From Anseranas semipalmata (Eukaryota > Chordata > Aves > Anseriformes > Anseranatidae): 64,000 nt of DNA. This document shows positions 26,052 through 39,059 of the stretch, piece by piece. Numbering within the stretch: the first letter of the stretch is position 1; each line of letters starts with the position of its first letter. The position numbers and the translations under genes were made by a program. Below the pieces are notes generated by a model, which worked only from the letters and a program-made list of their open reading frames with translations, did not search any database and was not told where the DNA came from. The DNA lies in contig VXAA01003393.1 of NCBI GenBank assembly GCA_013399115.1, positions 186,001-250,000 on the forward strand. The letters run 5' to 3'.

Positions 26052-28964
26052 TAAGGAACATCACAAGTCAGCCGTTCTTTACCACTACAACTATAGTGTG
26101 GATGAGGGTAAAATTGCAAGCTCATCCAGAGATGACATCGCATGCAAGTCTTAGACAACCACAAAAAACACATCTCTGAGAATATTACTGCTTCCTCTGT
26201 AATTACTCATTGCTGTACTGGAGCAGCATGGCCCCCATAGGGTTCACAGCATCCCTGATTCTGGATCTTCTGCTTGCATTAGCACAAGTTATTTGGATTA
26301 CACCATTGGTAAAGCCAAGAGCATACCATATCATGGGCTGTAACTTCGATAACTACAGTTGAAGGCTCTCAGGTCTCTGCTGTGCAGAAGGATGCTGGGG
26401 CACAGGCCTCCATATTGCCATGCCCAGCAGCACCTTTCCTCTCCTTCTGCCTCAAGCTCTTGTCTCTCATTTATCAAAATGACTTTCGATAAAGGAGAAA
26501 GACCGTAAATCAAACAGAAATCAGAGCAGCAGCCTTTTATTCACAAGGTTTACATAGCACCGCTGGCAGACAGCATCATATCTGGAAGGGGTCACCTGTG
26601 TTCAGTGATGCCATCATTTTAATTAGCTCCAAGCTATTCATTAACACCTCTGTTTTCTTCTTTGCTCTTCAGTATCTCAGGATAGCAGTATTAATCAACT
26701 TAGCAATCGGACAAACATGAATTTTTGCTATGAATTTATTATTTAAGATCTGTCTTTTAAAAGCTCCTGAAAGAACTGGACGATGTGAATCCCCCAGGGA
26801 GGGTCTCTGACACTTCTAGACCAGCAGGGTTATAGGGTTGGAGGCTTTTTGCATTTCACACGTACAGAACTCGTTAGTCAGAGCATCTCCTCCAGGGACA
26901 TTTGACAGGGGACCTACTACAGAGCAGGGAAAGAGGGCATGGAAGAAAGGAACACATATATGACATTATGTATGTACACATGTTCCCTACCAGTTTCATA
27001 CATAAATGATATGTTAGACCCTTGGTTTTCATCAGCAGTGGACAATGCTGTGCAGCACTCTTCACAGCAAGGATGGGGTTGTCTCTGCTATGCAGGACGC
27101 AGGACAACTTCCTAGGCAATTAAAATTGTAAGTTCAGTCAAGCTTGCAAATCTATGGCAAATTCATCCCTTCAGGGCTCTGTGCTTTTTAGACAGAGCCC
27201 AGTAAAGGCAGCACGCAGCTGGAGCATCTCCTGAGATATTTCCCTCATGTTCACTTGCATTTGACCTTCTGCCAACTTGAGCCCTGACAGGAGCTCTGAA
27301 TTACAAGCCCTGGCAGCAACCCAGAGAAGGGGGAAACGGAGGGGGAGAAGTCTCCATCACTTCTAGAGCATCAATGTTGTATTCTGCAGGTACTCTGCAC
27401 ATATCACGATGCTAGCTGCAAGACCTTTCTGACCCTGTTATAATGCATCCTTCAGAGGCAAAGTGTGTTTTGTTTTTTTTTTAAGGGGGTATCTGTACTG
27501 CTTATAGGTAGACCACAAGTAAGTTTGCTATTTTTACTTAGACAAATAAAATGGCACAATGCATTCACCCTCTTCTGTCCCAGTTAGAGCAAAGATAAAG
27601 CCTGCAGCAAAATGACTTGGTACACAGCATGATTTAGTAATTTTCAGAGATAGGAATGCCATTTTTAAGTATTAATAGGATGTCCCAAACCCCAGAACTT
27701 CATTCATTTTCAGCTTTATTTTTATTTTCATGTTCAATAATTCTTTTCTCCCCAAAAAAGTGAGCCTGCTCCCCCCATCACCTATCCATAAGCAGCCTCA
27801 CACAGCCCAGGAGCTGCTGAGCACTGAAGTCTTGAGCCTGTAAGTGACATGCACAGAGACAAAATATGAATCAACTGAGAATGCCTGTGCTCTTATAATA
27901 ATAAAGCCTAGAACTGCTGCTGTGATTAAATACAGATCTGCAGCAGAAATAAATTCTGATCTGTGCCTCAGCAATTTGGATGAGCTGTTGGCAGACAAGG
28001 CGAGCCTTTCCCCACAGCTGTAATTAGCAAGATGGATTTGTCATTACATGGGAATTTTGATTTGTTTGGAGGAGAGAAGAAAAGCCTCCTGGGATCCTGG
28101 TGACCGCATTCATTACCAAAAGAAAGTTCAGCATCTAGATCAGGGTTGGGTACAGACCTGTAGGTGGCCTCTCCTGCTACAAGATTCAAGAGCGTTGGAT
28201 GGGTGTATTAAATAGGTCAGGGGCCTCAGGGGCCTTGCTGAGCCTCCCAGCCCATGCCCTCTGCGTGTTGCCCTGCTGAAGCTACCGAAGGCAGGCACGG
28301 AAGCTGAACCTGCAGGAGAAATCAGAGACCTGAGACCAGGCTGCTTGAAGCCAAGAGCTTTCTCGCAGCTTCACCCTGGTCGAAGGAAGCTCGGCCCTGC
28401 TGGCCCGAGGAGCATGCAAGCCCCATCCATGCCAAAATGGGCCCAGGAGCCAGCAGCAGGGCCAACATCATTGATGGAGATCCTGCACCCAATTTTACCG
28501 ATTAGTTCTTCACCTGTGAACGCAGCGGGATGCAAGGGGGTCTGTAAAGGGGTCTCCACATCCCCCTTGCAGGTGGGGCCTCTCGGCTGTCCACAGTCCG
28601 ACCCCTGACAACAGACACGAGGGCCCCCGGGAAGGGCACGGCCTGCTCCCAGAGTGCCTCAGCCTGCCAAGATGAAGCCGCCAGGTCTCTGGGGGCCAGG
28701 GAGCAGCTCCACGCCCGGATGAGCTGTCCCAGGCTGCTTACACCCCGTCAGAGTTTCCTCAGAAAGACCGAGATGAACAAATTCACTCTACTTTTGGGTG
28801 ATGGCATTTTCAAACCGATCTTCTGCTAGGACATTTGCTTTTGATCGTTTCCTGTGGTTGCTCCAAAGCAGGACACTTCCAAAGGCATGGGGCACAGGCT
28901 GTCCTCCCCCTGCTGCTGGCACTATGTGGAAAAGCAAACCTGACACAGGAACAACGCTTTTCGC

Positions 28965-29070
28965 AGAATCACAGAATGGTTGTGGTTGGAAGAGACCTCT
29001 GAAAGCCACCTGGTCCAACCTCTGCTCAAGCAGGGACACCTACAGCAGGTTGCCCAGGACCATGTCGTCA
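28965..29070 (-). mobile_element. CR1 LINE 3' end, short minus-strand fragment
   Basis: The plus strand reads GCAGAATCACAGAATGGTTG, TGGTTGGAAGAGACCTCTGA, GGTCCAACCTCTGCTCAAGC and AGGTTGCCCAGGACC. This is the complement of about the last 100 bp of CR1. Confidence 0.9.
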
Positions 29071-30197
29071 GTCATTTTGCAAAGCGGTAAGCCAGCAAAT
29101 GAGTCAAATTCATCCCCAGAACAAAAGGCCAGTACCAATCATTCATGTCAGGGCCACAAGGAATTAACACTGCACACCTACATGCAAACATTGATCATTT
29201 TGTCGGTGTAAAGTGAGCGGAGGCTGCAACTGCTCTATAGCCCCCAGTAAGTCAGGAAAGCACTGGCCTTTGAGGCTGGAGATGAGCAGGGGCCTGGCCA
29301 CAGGATCACCACAGGAGACGAGAGGCATCTGTCCACACAGCGGACATTTTAAATATGTATATACACACATACACACACATACATATACACACATACACAA
29401 ACACCCTGTTCAAAATGGAGATTCACAGTTTCTGTAAGGATTTCTGTGAAACCTGTGTAGGTGCCTTCCAAGTGAACCGTTCTAAACCTTTCCACCCCAC
29501 AGCTGCAAGCACCTGTTGGGTGCCTGAGACATGAAGGCAGCAAACCAGCTCATGGCAGCCTCTAGAAAAAGCAAAAACTCTCTGTATAACACTCCCACTT
29601 GGGAAGTGACCTCCAGGGATGCTTCAGTGTCACAGGCCATCTCTCCCCTCCTCATTTAAACACTTTTAAAAGAGCACAAACACAATAGGAAGCTCGGAGG
29701 TAGGCAGCAGAGGAGGAACATATTAAGCAGCCCATGACGGTGGCTGAGAAGTCTGCCCATGTCCCTCCTCCCATGTGTGACCCCTGCATATCCCAACCTG
29801 CTGCCACCACCCGTGGCTCTGTCAGCCCCAAAGCCACTGCCAGCAAGCCTCAGCTGGCCGCTGCTTCAAGCAAAGGTGTGATTTTACCAAGGAGATGTAT
29901 TTGGCAGATATAAGCATTACTCAGGAGCCGCCTTCTTAATAATCCATTAAATCAGTTTGAAATCAGCATAGAAATGGGTCACTGCAGAGCGGGTTTATGC
30001 AGCAAGCAAACCCTGCAAAGCTTCCCGGGGCAGAAATCTGCCGAGGAGCAGGGGATGGGATGCAGGGAGAGCCGGCTGCATCTAATCTGCCAACAAATTT
30101 ATCCCCCAAAGCCAAGACTTGTCTGGAGGTAGAAGCCCAGTTCTGCAAAATCTTTTTTTCAAGCTAAGCCTGACCCTGGAGGATGGCTAGTCTTTAC
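29071..30197. other. Intergenic, no gene recognised
   Basis: Only a CA/TA-rich microsatellite (29353-29404) stands out. Short frames over it encode Val/Cys/Tyr runs and are artefacts of the repeat. Confidence 0.6.
29353..29404 (+). repeat. (CA/TA)n microsatellite
   Basis: Interrupted ACACAT and ATATAC units over about 50 bp. Confidence 0.92.
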
Positions 30198-30202
30198 CAG
30201 AC

Positions 30203-30624
30203 TGTACTGGGTCTGGCCGGGATAGAGTTAACCTTCCCTGCAGCAGCCCTGGTAGCTAGAACAGCGCTGGTATCGCACCAATATTTTGGCTACTGCCGAG
30301 CAGTGCTGGCACAGCACCAGGACTCTCTCCAGACCCCCAAAGCCAGTAGGTGGGGGTGGGCAAGAAGTGGGGAGGGGACATCACCAGGGCAGCTGACCTA
30401 AACCAACCAAAGGGATATTCCATACCATATGATGTCACACTCAGTAATAAAAGCTGGGAAAGGGAATGAGAAGGGGGGGCTCTCGTTGCGAAGACGTCTG
30501 TCCTTCCAATCAACCACTGCGGGTATTGAGGCTCTGCGTCCCAGGACATGGCCGGGCATCGCTCGTTGGTGGGAGAATCACTTGTTTTCTCTTTTCCTCT
30601 GTGCTTGCGCACAGGCTTTGCTTG

Positions 30625-30658
<34 letters not shown>

Positions 30659-30790
30659 TTTTCTCCTCTTCTCTAATTAAACTATCCTTATCTCAACCTG
30701 TGAGTTTTTTTTCTCCCCCTCTTCCTTTGAGGAGGGGGAGTGAGAGAGCGGTTGTGGTGTTCAGCTGCCCAGCAGGGTAAAACCACCACA
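30203..30790 (+). mobile_element. Solo LTR of an avian endogenous retrovirus (copy B), with intact target-site duplication
   Basis: 588 bp from TG to CA. It is bounded by a perfect 5-bp direct repeat, CAGAC, at 30198-30202 and 30791-30795. Its head (GGCCGGGATAGAGTTAACC) and tail (AGCTGCCCAGCAGGGTAAAACC) match the other two LTRs, while the middle is a different subfamily. It has a CCATATGATGTCAC block at the promoter position, an ATTAAA polyadenylation signal at 30676-30681 and an internal (TA)n at 30625-30647. A 5-bp duplication fits an ERVL-like or ERV1-like class. No viral genes are present. Confidence 0.92.
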
Positions 30791-30795
30791 CAGAC

Positions 30796-33700
30796 ATACA
30801 CAATGATTTAAACACACACAAAAGAAACAAACAAAAAGAACAGTTATTTGACAGTTAAGCTCAACTGACAACTTCTTTAAAGCATTTCAAAGCTTCATTG
30901 GAATTCATTTTCATTTGAGAAAATGAATGAATTCATTCATTTAATTTGAGATGTATTTGAAGATTTTTCTGTCATTTTAACTTCAGGGGTAAGATTTGAT
31001 AGGCAGTTTGAAGCATGCTTTTAAACTAACTCCTATTTTTAGACCTTAGGGCCATAATTTAGGACAGAGCATACTTCAGGCAGATGAAAAACGTGAGACC
31101 ACTTGAGGACAGAGGAACAGGCAGGCGATGTCCCAGCAGAGCAGTAGGCAGCTCAGGCATGCCACTGTAAATCCCCATGTGAGCACCTAATCCCAGACAA
31201 AAAACAACCCCGTTCCAGAAGAATGACCCAGCTTTGAGGAGGAATTACCCTCTTCCAGAGATGCCATCCAATTCCCTGCTATAGAAAAATTAAACTTTAT
31301 AGTGGTTGTAACTGGAGAGATTTTATTTTGGTGGCATAAGAGTTAAACATAACAGTTAAAAGGTGCAGTTGCCAGTGCATACCTCCAGGAGATGAGGTTT
31401 CTTCTCAAAGAAGACAGTACTGCTCTGGCAGAGTGCTGTCTGCTTGTCTGCTGGTTAAATACTCAGTGGCCTAGATGTCCTTTCCAGCCCCAGACCTTTC
31501 TGAGGCCATCTCAGCTCAGAGGACCCTGAGATCCTCAGAAGCAGTTTGGGACATGTTTCATCTCCATCCCTTCTCATCCAGCACTGCGGTGCAGCCAGGA
31601 GCTGACACACACAGCACTCTCCTGTCCTGGGGAAAAACTCTTTCCTAAGAGCTGCTAGGTGCCAAAATAGCAACGTGGAGCAAGTGGTGCGGTGGATCAA
31701 GGGCTGGCTGTGGAAACTAAAGGTAGCTACTGCTGCAAAAGCAATCCTGGCCAGGAGCCCCAGTGCAGAAATGCAGCAGCAATGGCAGTAACATTCCTGG
31801 GAGTCCCCTCATCTGCATGGTCCCACCTATTTTCACTGTTCTTCCTCTGTCAGGCCCCTTCCTTCGAACCTCACCTCTCCAGTGCAGCAGTCAGCCAGAA
31901 TAACCGATCCCAGAAAGGCAGTTTTTTTTCATCATGGTAACTTTCTTCAGGGGCAGACCACATAGTGTTTAATCAAACTAAACTAATCCTCCACATATTT
32001 TAAGAAATCTACCCAAGCTTTTCTCTACTCAAGCAAATGGAAATCTACTGAGAGCATTAAAAACTCCTAAGTTCTTTTTCTTAGGGTCTAATAAGACCTA
32101 AACACCAAGAATGATTTCTTCCTTTCTCCTCTTCCTTCCTCCCACATAATATTACCTGACTATGTCTCACCACAGAGACAGCCCAGGAAAACCCATAACC
32201 CAGAGCCCACGGGGACACCAGTCCACAAATGACATGGGACAAGCCGTCACGCCGTGCCACCAGCTGGGGCGTACAATGAGACAGCCAACACCACCACACT
32301 GAGAGCAGCAGGGAACCCGGCATCGTTTTGCTCATGGGGGATAGTCCAAAGGGGTCAGACATGGGGATGAAGCTCTGCTTTTGGGGACATTTTCAAGTGC
32401 AAAGGGAGCAATGGGAACCAGGCACTGCACCAAGCACAGGGAGAAGCCACTTCTGCCCTTAGCACTTGCAAACAACACCTTCCCAACAAGCTCCTCCACT
32501 CTCTGCAGATGGCGATTCAGCCAAGAACAGGAGGGGAGAGGGCCTGCTTTAAAAAACAAAAGTACATTTTTCCAAAAGCAAGAGCTTCTGGGTTGCTGCT
32601 CTCACTCCTAGCCTGGGAGGAGTAGACACAAAAGCATTTCTCTAGAACAGATTAGTCTCTCATTTTTTGATGCAAGACTGCTCTCTGTTGGTTTGGAGAA
32701 GCCCTGCCTGCCATTTGCATCCTATTAAAACCCTGTCAGGCAGCAACTGGTATTTTTCCAGTACCAGCAGGACAGTGGTGCCACTGGCAGGGAGTTAAAA
32801 ATCAGTTTATGATAGAAATAACAGTTTGTTTTGTGTCATGAGAAGGCAGTATCCAGATTTTTCCCTTGATAATTGAAGTAGCTTTTCTGTCCAACTCAAG
32901 CAAGGACTAGAAACAACTCTTCTACATGGGATGCTGTTTTTTTGTTGCTGTTGTTTTTTCTAATTGTGAAGCTACCAACAGAGTATCTTTCTTTAGTATG
33001 CATTTATATACACAAGCCATACTAGTTCCAGCACAGAGAAGCACAACATTTTCAAGTAATGGTACACCTGTTTCAGAGGATTGCATGTCCTGCAGAGAGA
33101 TCTCTCTGCTGCAGGGAAAAAGGGTCCATTGCACATATACGCTGGCCGTGAAGTTCCCAGTTCAGTAAATCAGCACTGTCTATTCAAGACTGCTTGAAAA
33201 AAGCTCCCAACCAGATCCAATAAGTATTAAAAAACTACCACATCTGCTGACATTTTGGTGATCTATTCCCCTCTATGTGCAATTTCCTGGTCTAAAGCGC
33301 AAGTTTCCAACAGGCACGCAGAAAAGGTGTCCCCACGCAACCTGACACAGGCATCTCCTTCGGTGCGCACTGAGCCACCCGGTCCCCTCTCTCTTTTCAG
33401 CCCTCCGCTGGTTTCCACAACCAGAGGCTGACTCAGGCACCCTGTGCATTTACGCAGCCTCTGGGGTGATTTTGTAGCCAAGTCCAAGCTCTCTGCTGCT
33501 GCTGGCTTTGCACGGGGCTTTGCATCACCTTGCTTAAAACAAGCTCAGCAACATCCCCAGGAACCGCAGGCTCCAAAGTCTTGACTATGTCAAGGCTTGA
33601 CATAGATAAATTGATTATTTCAGTGGATGGACTCAAGTTAGAAGACAATCTCTGGACCATCCTGTTCAGAAGTAACTCTGTTTTATTTCATCTTGCTTCA

Positions 33701-36700
33701 CTCATACCCCAGAGCATCTTCACCCCCTGTTCAGCTAGCCTGAAGACAAACCCACAGAGCACTGCGATTTTAGATCCTGCCATCTGCTTAATAATGGATT
33801 TGAGATATATTCGCTCTGAAGAGCAGAGATGAAAACACAATTATCTCCTCCCCCCTTCTGAAACATTGTCACGTGTGTGTCACTGTGGATAAACCTTCAG
33901 GTTCATCACCGACATCTATTCAGTCCCCTTAGGCCACCTTCTGCACAGCTGTAAAATCAGCTCTCTAGGAGGAAGTCAAGAAATACTGGACCAATGAAGA
34001 ACATTGGCCAACATTATCAGATTTATTAGCCAAAGAAACTGATATTTTAAAAACTTCCCTATAGAAATTCAGCTAATAATATTGTATTGGACTGCTTTGC
34101 AAGCAACTGCTAAGGAAAAGAGCTCTCCTTAGTAATTCACAAGGTCAGAATTACAGAGACAGCTTAGACAAATCACTAGCCAGGATCAATGCAGAGGAAG
34201 AAGTGCAAGGAATGCTACAAAACTAAGCTTCAACAGTCCTGCAAAAGCAAATCCCAAACCGATTTCTGAATCAAATGGTTACAGTAGCACTGTCAGACTT
34301 GCCACTCAAACTGCCTACAGGCACCTAAGGCATGCTGCACATCGATTTTCTATCTATGCATTACAAACACACTTCATATCTATTATTTCACCCTCCCAAT
34401 CACTATTATCAAAAATCTTATGTAAACAGAGTTGGGCTAAAGCCACGTTCCTCCTCCTGCTTTTAAGGTCTCTCAGACCCAGGTTGTTCAGGCTGCTCAG
34501 ATGCTCGGGTCCCACACAGGTTCTCAGCACTGAGCCATCTAAGCCGCCCCTGTTGGGGTTACAGCATCAAATAAACACGATCAGTTGCATGTGAGGACTA
34601 ACAAAGTCCTGTACCCCATCCTTTTCTCAGAGGTTCCTGGTTCTGTTTCAAAAGCCCACAGACTGATAAACTAAGGTAAACTTAAAAAAAAAAAAAAAAA
34701 AAAGCATTCCTTAAAAAACTGATTGTAGTTTGTGGTGGTTCAGGAGCTGCACTTCCCCAGGAAATGAGCTGTGTCTGTGCCTGCAGGCAGCGGCATGAAG
34801 CTGAGCAAAGCTCAGAGACTCCCATGCCAATGCAAACTTAAGCTAATGCTTAAACTAAGATACGCTCTAATATACAGTAATGTTAATGGAAATACTTAGC
34901 GTATCAACAAGTTTCGTGATGAGTGTCATTCATGAAATCAATATTTGACAAAGGCTTAGTCCTATTATTTAGCTAGTTTTATAACCAGCTACGTGATATT
35001 CTGCAAGTAACATTTTAACCAAGTCTATTTTCTGAAATCTTTCAAACCAGTAAGCAGAGGCCTATCTGATAATTACATAAAATTGCCTTAGTTCAGAAAT
35101 GTTCTCCAGCAAGGAACACACACCTTAAGAATACTGTTAATTTAAAAAAAAAAAAAAATCCATTGTTTTTCCCTGACTGTCTCTGGAAGTCAAAACAATC
35201 CCAGAAGTGCTGGCACCTACAGGACGTGTGTAGAAACCTCAACCTGCTGAGTCCTACCATAATGCTTACACTGTAAGGTCCAGGTAAACACGTATATGAT
35301 TTCAGAGTATTTACATCTACTTGATCTAATTTAATTTTAGAAATGACTGGAGTACTACCTCATCACTCCTTTTTGACACGTGCTTTGTTTTTATACATTG
35401 GGTGTAAAAGCAATCCAGTCACATGCACATTGATGGCTTGGAGTTCAAAGAGCTGCAAGATAAGCCATGGGGGTACTTTCATAGTTCTGCTGCTGCTTGT
35501 TTCCCAGTCTACTCACACCCTCAGCACCTCTCATTTCAGTGCCTAACTTCTTCCCCAGATTTTTTGGGCAGGAATGGCCCATTAGGACATGTATTTAAGA
35601 GGCCCATTTCCATTTCTCTGTAGTGTGCAAATGAGCTCTAGGACACAGCATGTCAGTATGGATACACCTCCCCTTCTCCCAGAACTTCTCCTCAACCAGT
35701 TCCTTCCCCCCCTTCTCATCATTTGCTTCTTTTCACCTCCATTTCTGTTCCTCAGCTGAATATATTCCTTCTATCACAACGACTTTTTTCAGTCAACAAC
35801 GCTGGGCCAAAACTCTGCTTAATAAACCTCGTGGTTTATCTACATGCCATACGTGCTGCTGGCTATACCACCCTATACATTGCTACAGAAGAAGCTTCCA
35901 GATCACTACTAGTCACAGGGACCATTATATTCCAGGTAACTGACTTAATTCTTCACGTCTTTTTCTAAACTACTCCCTTCGCAGAAGCCATGACCCCGTT
36001 GCCCTGTAGCTTTGGAAGCTGCACATAAGCTGAAGAAACAACAGCAGAGTATCTTGCCACATCATCCGATGAGAACCTGGGACTGAACTCCGCATGGTTG
36101 GATGCCAAGGGCCAGGTAGCCCAGGGACATTAAGAGCTGTCAAAGTGTGCAATGAAGACTCATGGCTAGGCTAAAAGCCCACGTGTACTGCGATGGGAAA
36201 TGGAGCAATGGAGACTTCCCCATCTCCATATGGGATTTTATGCAATACTGCAGTGAAAGAAAGCTTTAAGCTTGCCAAAGGCTTTAGGCAAGCAAAAAAA
36301 AAAAAAAAAAAGCACAGCATAAAGCAACCAAGAGGAACATGCAGGCCAGCAGCAGGCAAAGAGCTGAGGCTGCAGCGCGAAAACCCACAGGAAGAAGAAC
36401 ATCAAGAACATGGGCATCATAGAAACCATGACAGGCTTGGGTTATAGGAGGAAAGCAAACAAAAGCTGCAGCCCAGGAAAACAAGTTCAAGTCCTGTGAC
36501 AGCAAAACCACAGGAGAACTGAACTCCTATCTTTTACAAACAAAACGGCAAATAGACTGAAACAAGACAAACAAAGAAACCACTGTTCTCAAGTGGTGTT
36601 ACCAATGATTCATACAACACAGAAGCAATTCAGAAGACAGTGAAGTCACCATCAGCTCCACCCTGTTGTCCTCCAAGGTCTCTGTCCTCAGCACCTTGCT

Positions 36701-37018
36701 GTTGCCCTAGGCTCCAGCCCCAGTCTTGGTGTTGCCACCAAGTTTCCTTGCCACTGGCTCATTTACTGCCACAGAGCAGCCTGTTCCATACTAACAACAC
36801 ATTCATAAAGCCAGTCTAATGCTGGTAGTTGAGTAGCGATGAACTAGGTAGTTTTACAAAAAATGCGTTGTGCTGCATTACTTACCTGCTGTAAAACTGG
36901 CTGTATGTTCTGCTATACCAGCCATCTCCAAACACACAGTTTGGATTTTGTCTGGTATTCAACTCTGCCCTACTTAAAAACAAGTGTATAAGATTCCTTC
37001 CTGTATTTTTAACCAGAA
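30796..37018. other. Intergenic, no gene recognised
   Basis: Unique-looking sequence with A runs at about 34,684-34,703, 35,143-35,158 and 36,294-36,311. The last follows a perfect short hairpin. No exon, RNA gene or named repeat is recognised. Confidence 0.55.
36270..36311 (+). repeat. Perfect short hairpin followed by an A run
   Basis: GCTTGCC (36270-36276) and GGCAAGC (36287-36293) form a 7-bp stem around a 10-base loop. An 18-base A run follows immediately. Confidence 0.8.
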
Positions 37019-37235
37019 GCACAGAATAATTGAGGTTGAAAAGGACTTCTGGAGTGCTGTAGGCCAACCTCCTGCTGAGAGCAGGGTCAGCCATGAGCTC
37101 AGATAAAGTTGCTCAGGGCTTCATCCAGCCTATTTCTGAAAACCTCCACAGATGGAAGCTGCACAACACCTCTGGGCAAACTGCTCCAGTGCTTGACTGT
37201 CTTAATTGTGAAAAAGTTTTTCCCTATATCCTTTG
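37019..37235 (-). mobile_element. CR1 LINE 3' end, minus orientation
   Basis: The plus strand shows ACAGAATAATTGAGGTTGAA, AAGGACTTCTGGAG, the CCAACCTCCTGCTGAGAGCA block and GTGAAAAAGTTTTTCCCTAT. This is the complement of an older CR1 subfamily tail. Confidence 0.85.
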
Positions 37236-37614
37236 CAGGGGAAAAAAAGCAGCAAATAAGCAATTGTAAGAAATAATGTTGCTGCACTGCAGAAAAATAT
37301 TAGATGAAAACATTGGTCACCTGTGCACTTATTTTGAGCTTCTGGCACAGTTCTGCTTGGACTTGGAATAATAGTTGTTTGATGGCTGCCAGAGAGCGGG
37401 TAATGGATGGAGACAAGGAGCCTAGAGATACAGGACATAGATCCATAAAGCAAAGAGACAAGGCTTAAACAAATTCAGTCTTCATTAATTTGCACAAATC
37501 CAATGTCAGTATTCATTAAAGCTGTTATAAACCAGTGCCTCCATTATTGCATTCACATAATGATACTTTCAATTCACTTTTGTGAAGCTGTGCAGAATTG
37601 CATAACAAAGAATC
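37236..37614. other. Short unique spacer between two CR1 fragments
   Basis: About 380 bp with no gene or named repeat. It lies between a minus-strand and a plus-strand CR1 fragment. Confidence 0.6.
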
Positions 37615-38031
37615 AAGGATAGCAGGAGCAGCTCTCCTATGAAGACAGGCTGAGGGAGTTGGGGTTGTTCAGCCTGGAGAAGAGAAGGCTCTGGGGAGAC
37701 CTTATAGAGGCCTTCCAGTATCCAAAGGAGGCCTACAAGAAAACTGGAGAGGGACTCTTTGTCAGGGAGTGCAGTGACAGGACAAGGGTAATGGTCTTAA
37801 ACTCAAAAAGGGTAGATTTAGATTAGATATTAGGAAGAATTCTGTACAGTGAGGGTGGTGAAGCACTGGAACAGGTTGCCCAGAGAGGTTGTGGGTGCCC
37901 CATCCCTGGAAGTGTTTAAGGCCAGGTTGGACAAGGCTAGCGGAAGGTGTCCCTGCCCATGGCAGGGGGGTTGGAACTAGATGATCTTTAAGGTCCCTTC
38001 CAGTCCAAACCATTCTATGATTCTGTGATTC
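37615..38031 (+). mobile_element. CR1 LINE 3' end, plus orientation
   Basis: The longest and best preserved CR1 fragment here, about 417 bp: AGGCTGAGGGAGTTGGGGTT, GTTCAGCCTGGAGAAGAGAA, GCACTGGAACAGGTTGCCCA, GGGGGGTTGGAACTAGATGA and the terminal TTCTATGATTCTGTGATTC. It lies about 0.5-1 kb beyond the inferred 3' end of FAM91A1. Confidence 0.95.
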
Positions 38032-38540
38032 AGCAGCAAAATGACGATCACTATAAGCAATAAAGATATCTGTGATAATTCTGTAGTAGTGCTTTGAGTG
38101 ACTACTGTCACTGCAATGTGCCAACAGACCTACACACATCCAAACGAGCTTCCAGTGCAACAGCGTTTGCTTCTGATGCCATTCTGGTGGAAGTCAGACT
38201 TCAGATGAAAGGAGGGGATTGCTTTAAGAGAAGAAACAAATGACAATTTTGGTATCACTTCATGTAAGCTCTCAGTCAAAAATTTCTTTTACCAAAGGAA
38301 ATGGATAAGATGCCACCTCTGCACCTGCTTTCAAATATAAACACTACAGACTGTAGCTGAAGGAAGAGACAAAGCATACATCATCTTGTACTTTCCCTTC
38401 TCCTTAGAGGTTAAGCATAAGATACAGAAAAGACTGCACTAAAAAAGTTTTCTCTTGATAAAACTGCATTTCTGCAGAATTGCGTGTATATGGGAAAAAG
38501 ATATTTTGATAACATTGGGTAGTCTTGAGCACGACAGTGA
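38032..38540. other. Intergenic sequence just beyond FAM91A1
   Basis: About 510 bp between the CR1 copy and the most distal candidate polyadenylation signal. I see nothing in it. Confidence 0.55.
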
Positions 38541-38551
38541 CAGGGTGACAT

Positions 38552-38630
38552 TTTATTGATGTGCCCAATATGACAAAACTACTGCATGTGAAGAATTCTG
38601 CACATTGTTTGACCTACACCACAGTTTATT
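38552..38630 (-). terminator. Distal candidate polyadenylation signals
   Basis: AATAAA occurs on the minus strand at 38625-38630 and 38552-38557. Either could give a longer FAM91A1 3' UTR. Only transcript ends can decide between these and the pair at 39080-39100. Confidence 0.3.
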
Positions 38631-39059
38631 TGTAAACAATTGTTACATGTGCCAATAATTTAATTGAACACAGACTTTGTACATTTCAATGTATAATATT
38701 AACAATCACACCAGAAGAGTTCAACTGTATTCAGGTACAGCCGTACTTTAAAAACTTCAAAATACAAGCCATCAGGAACACCGAACAAGAAAATAAAGGA
38801 AAATCTGAGAAAAAAAATGGTGGAAAAGAAAAAAAACTGTGAAATAATGTGTCATGATCAAAAATCTTGAAAACAAAACACTTTCTAGTTGGCTCCTGAA
38901 GATCTTCAGGTACACCCATCTAGAATGATTACTTTTTGGGTTGTGCTAGAGCACAAAGCCAACCGCTCTTCAACAAGTTAAAAATAGATCTTGCTGAAGA
39001 CAAACTTAAAATAACTTTACAATGTCATAATGTAAGTGATTTTTCCCCACTGTCAATAA

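Larger units (their letters stand above)
22054..28964. other. Intergenic, no gene recognised
   Basis: Holds a 19-base A run (22792-22810), a short tandem duplication (24111-24172), a GTT repeat (25007-25028) and the 102-codon frame at 25743-26051. The stretch 28,200-28,760 is noticeably richer in G+C than its surroundings, but I see no exon in it. Confidence 0.55.

Noticed and set aside
28200..28760. G+C-richer stretch as a CpG-island promoter
   Set aside because: CpG is still sparse by eye, and no exon or transcript-like structure is recognisable beside it.
29164..29543. Frames rich in Val, Cys and Tyr
   Set aside because: Translation of the CA/TA microsatellite on the minus strand.
30203..30790. 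A full endogenous retrovirus
   Set aside because: Only one LTR lies between the two target-site copies. There is no primer-binding site region followed by viral genes.
1..38500. FER1L6 exons expected from mammalian gene order
   Set aside because: I looked for ferlin-like minus-strand exons and recognised none; absence by eye is not proof.
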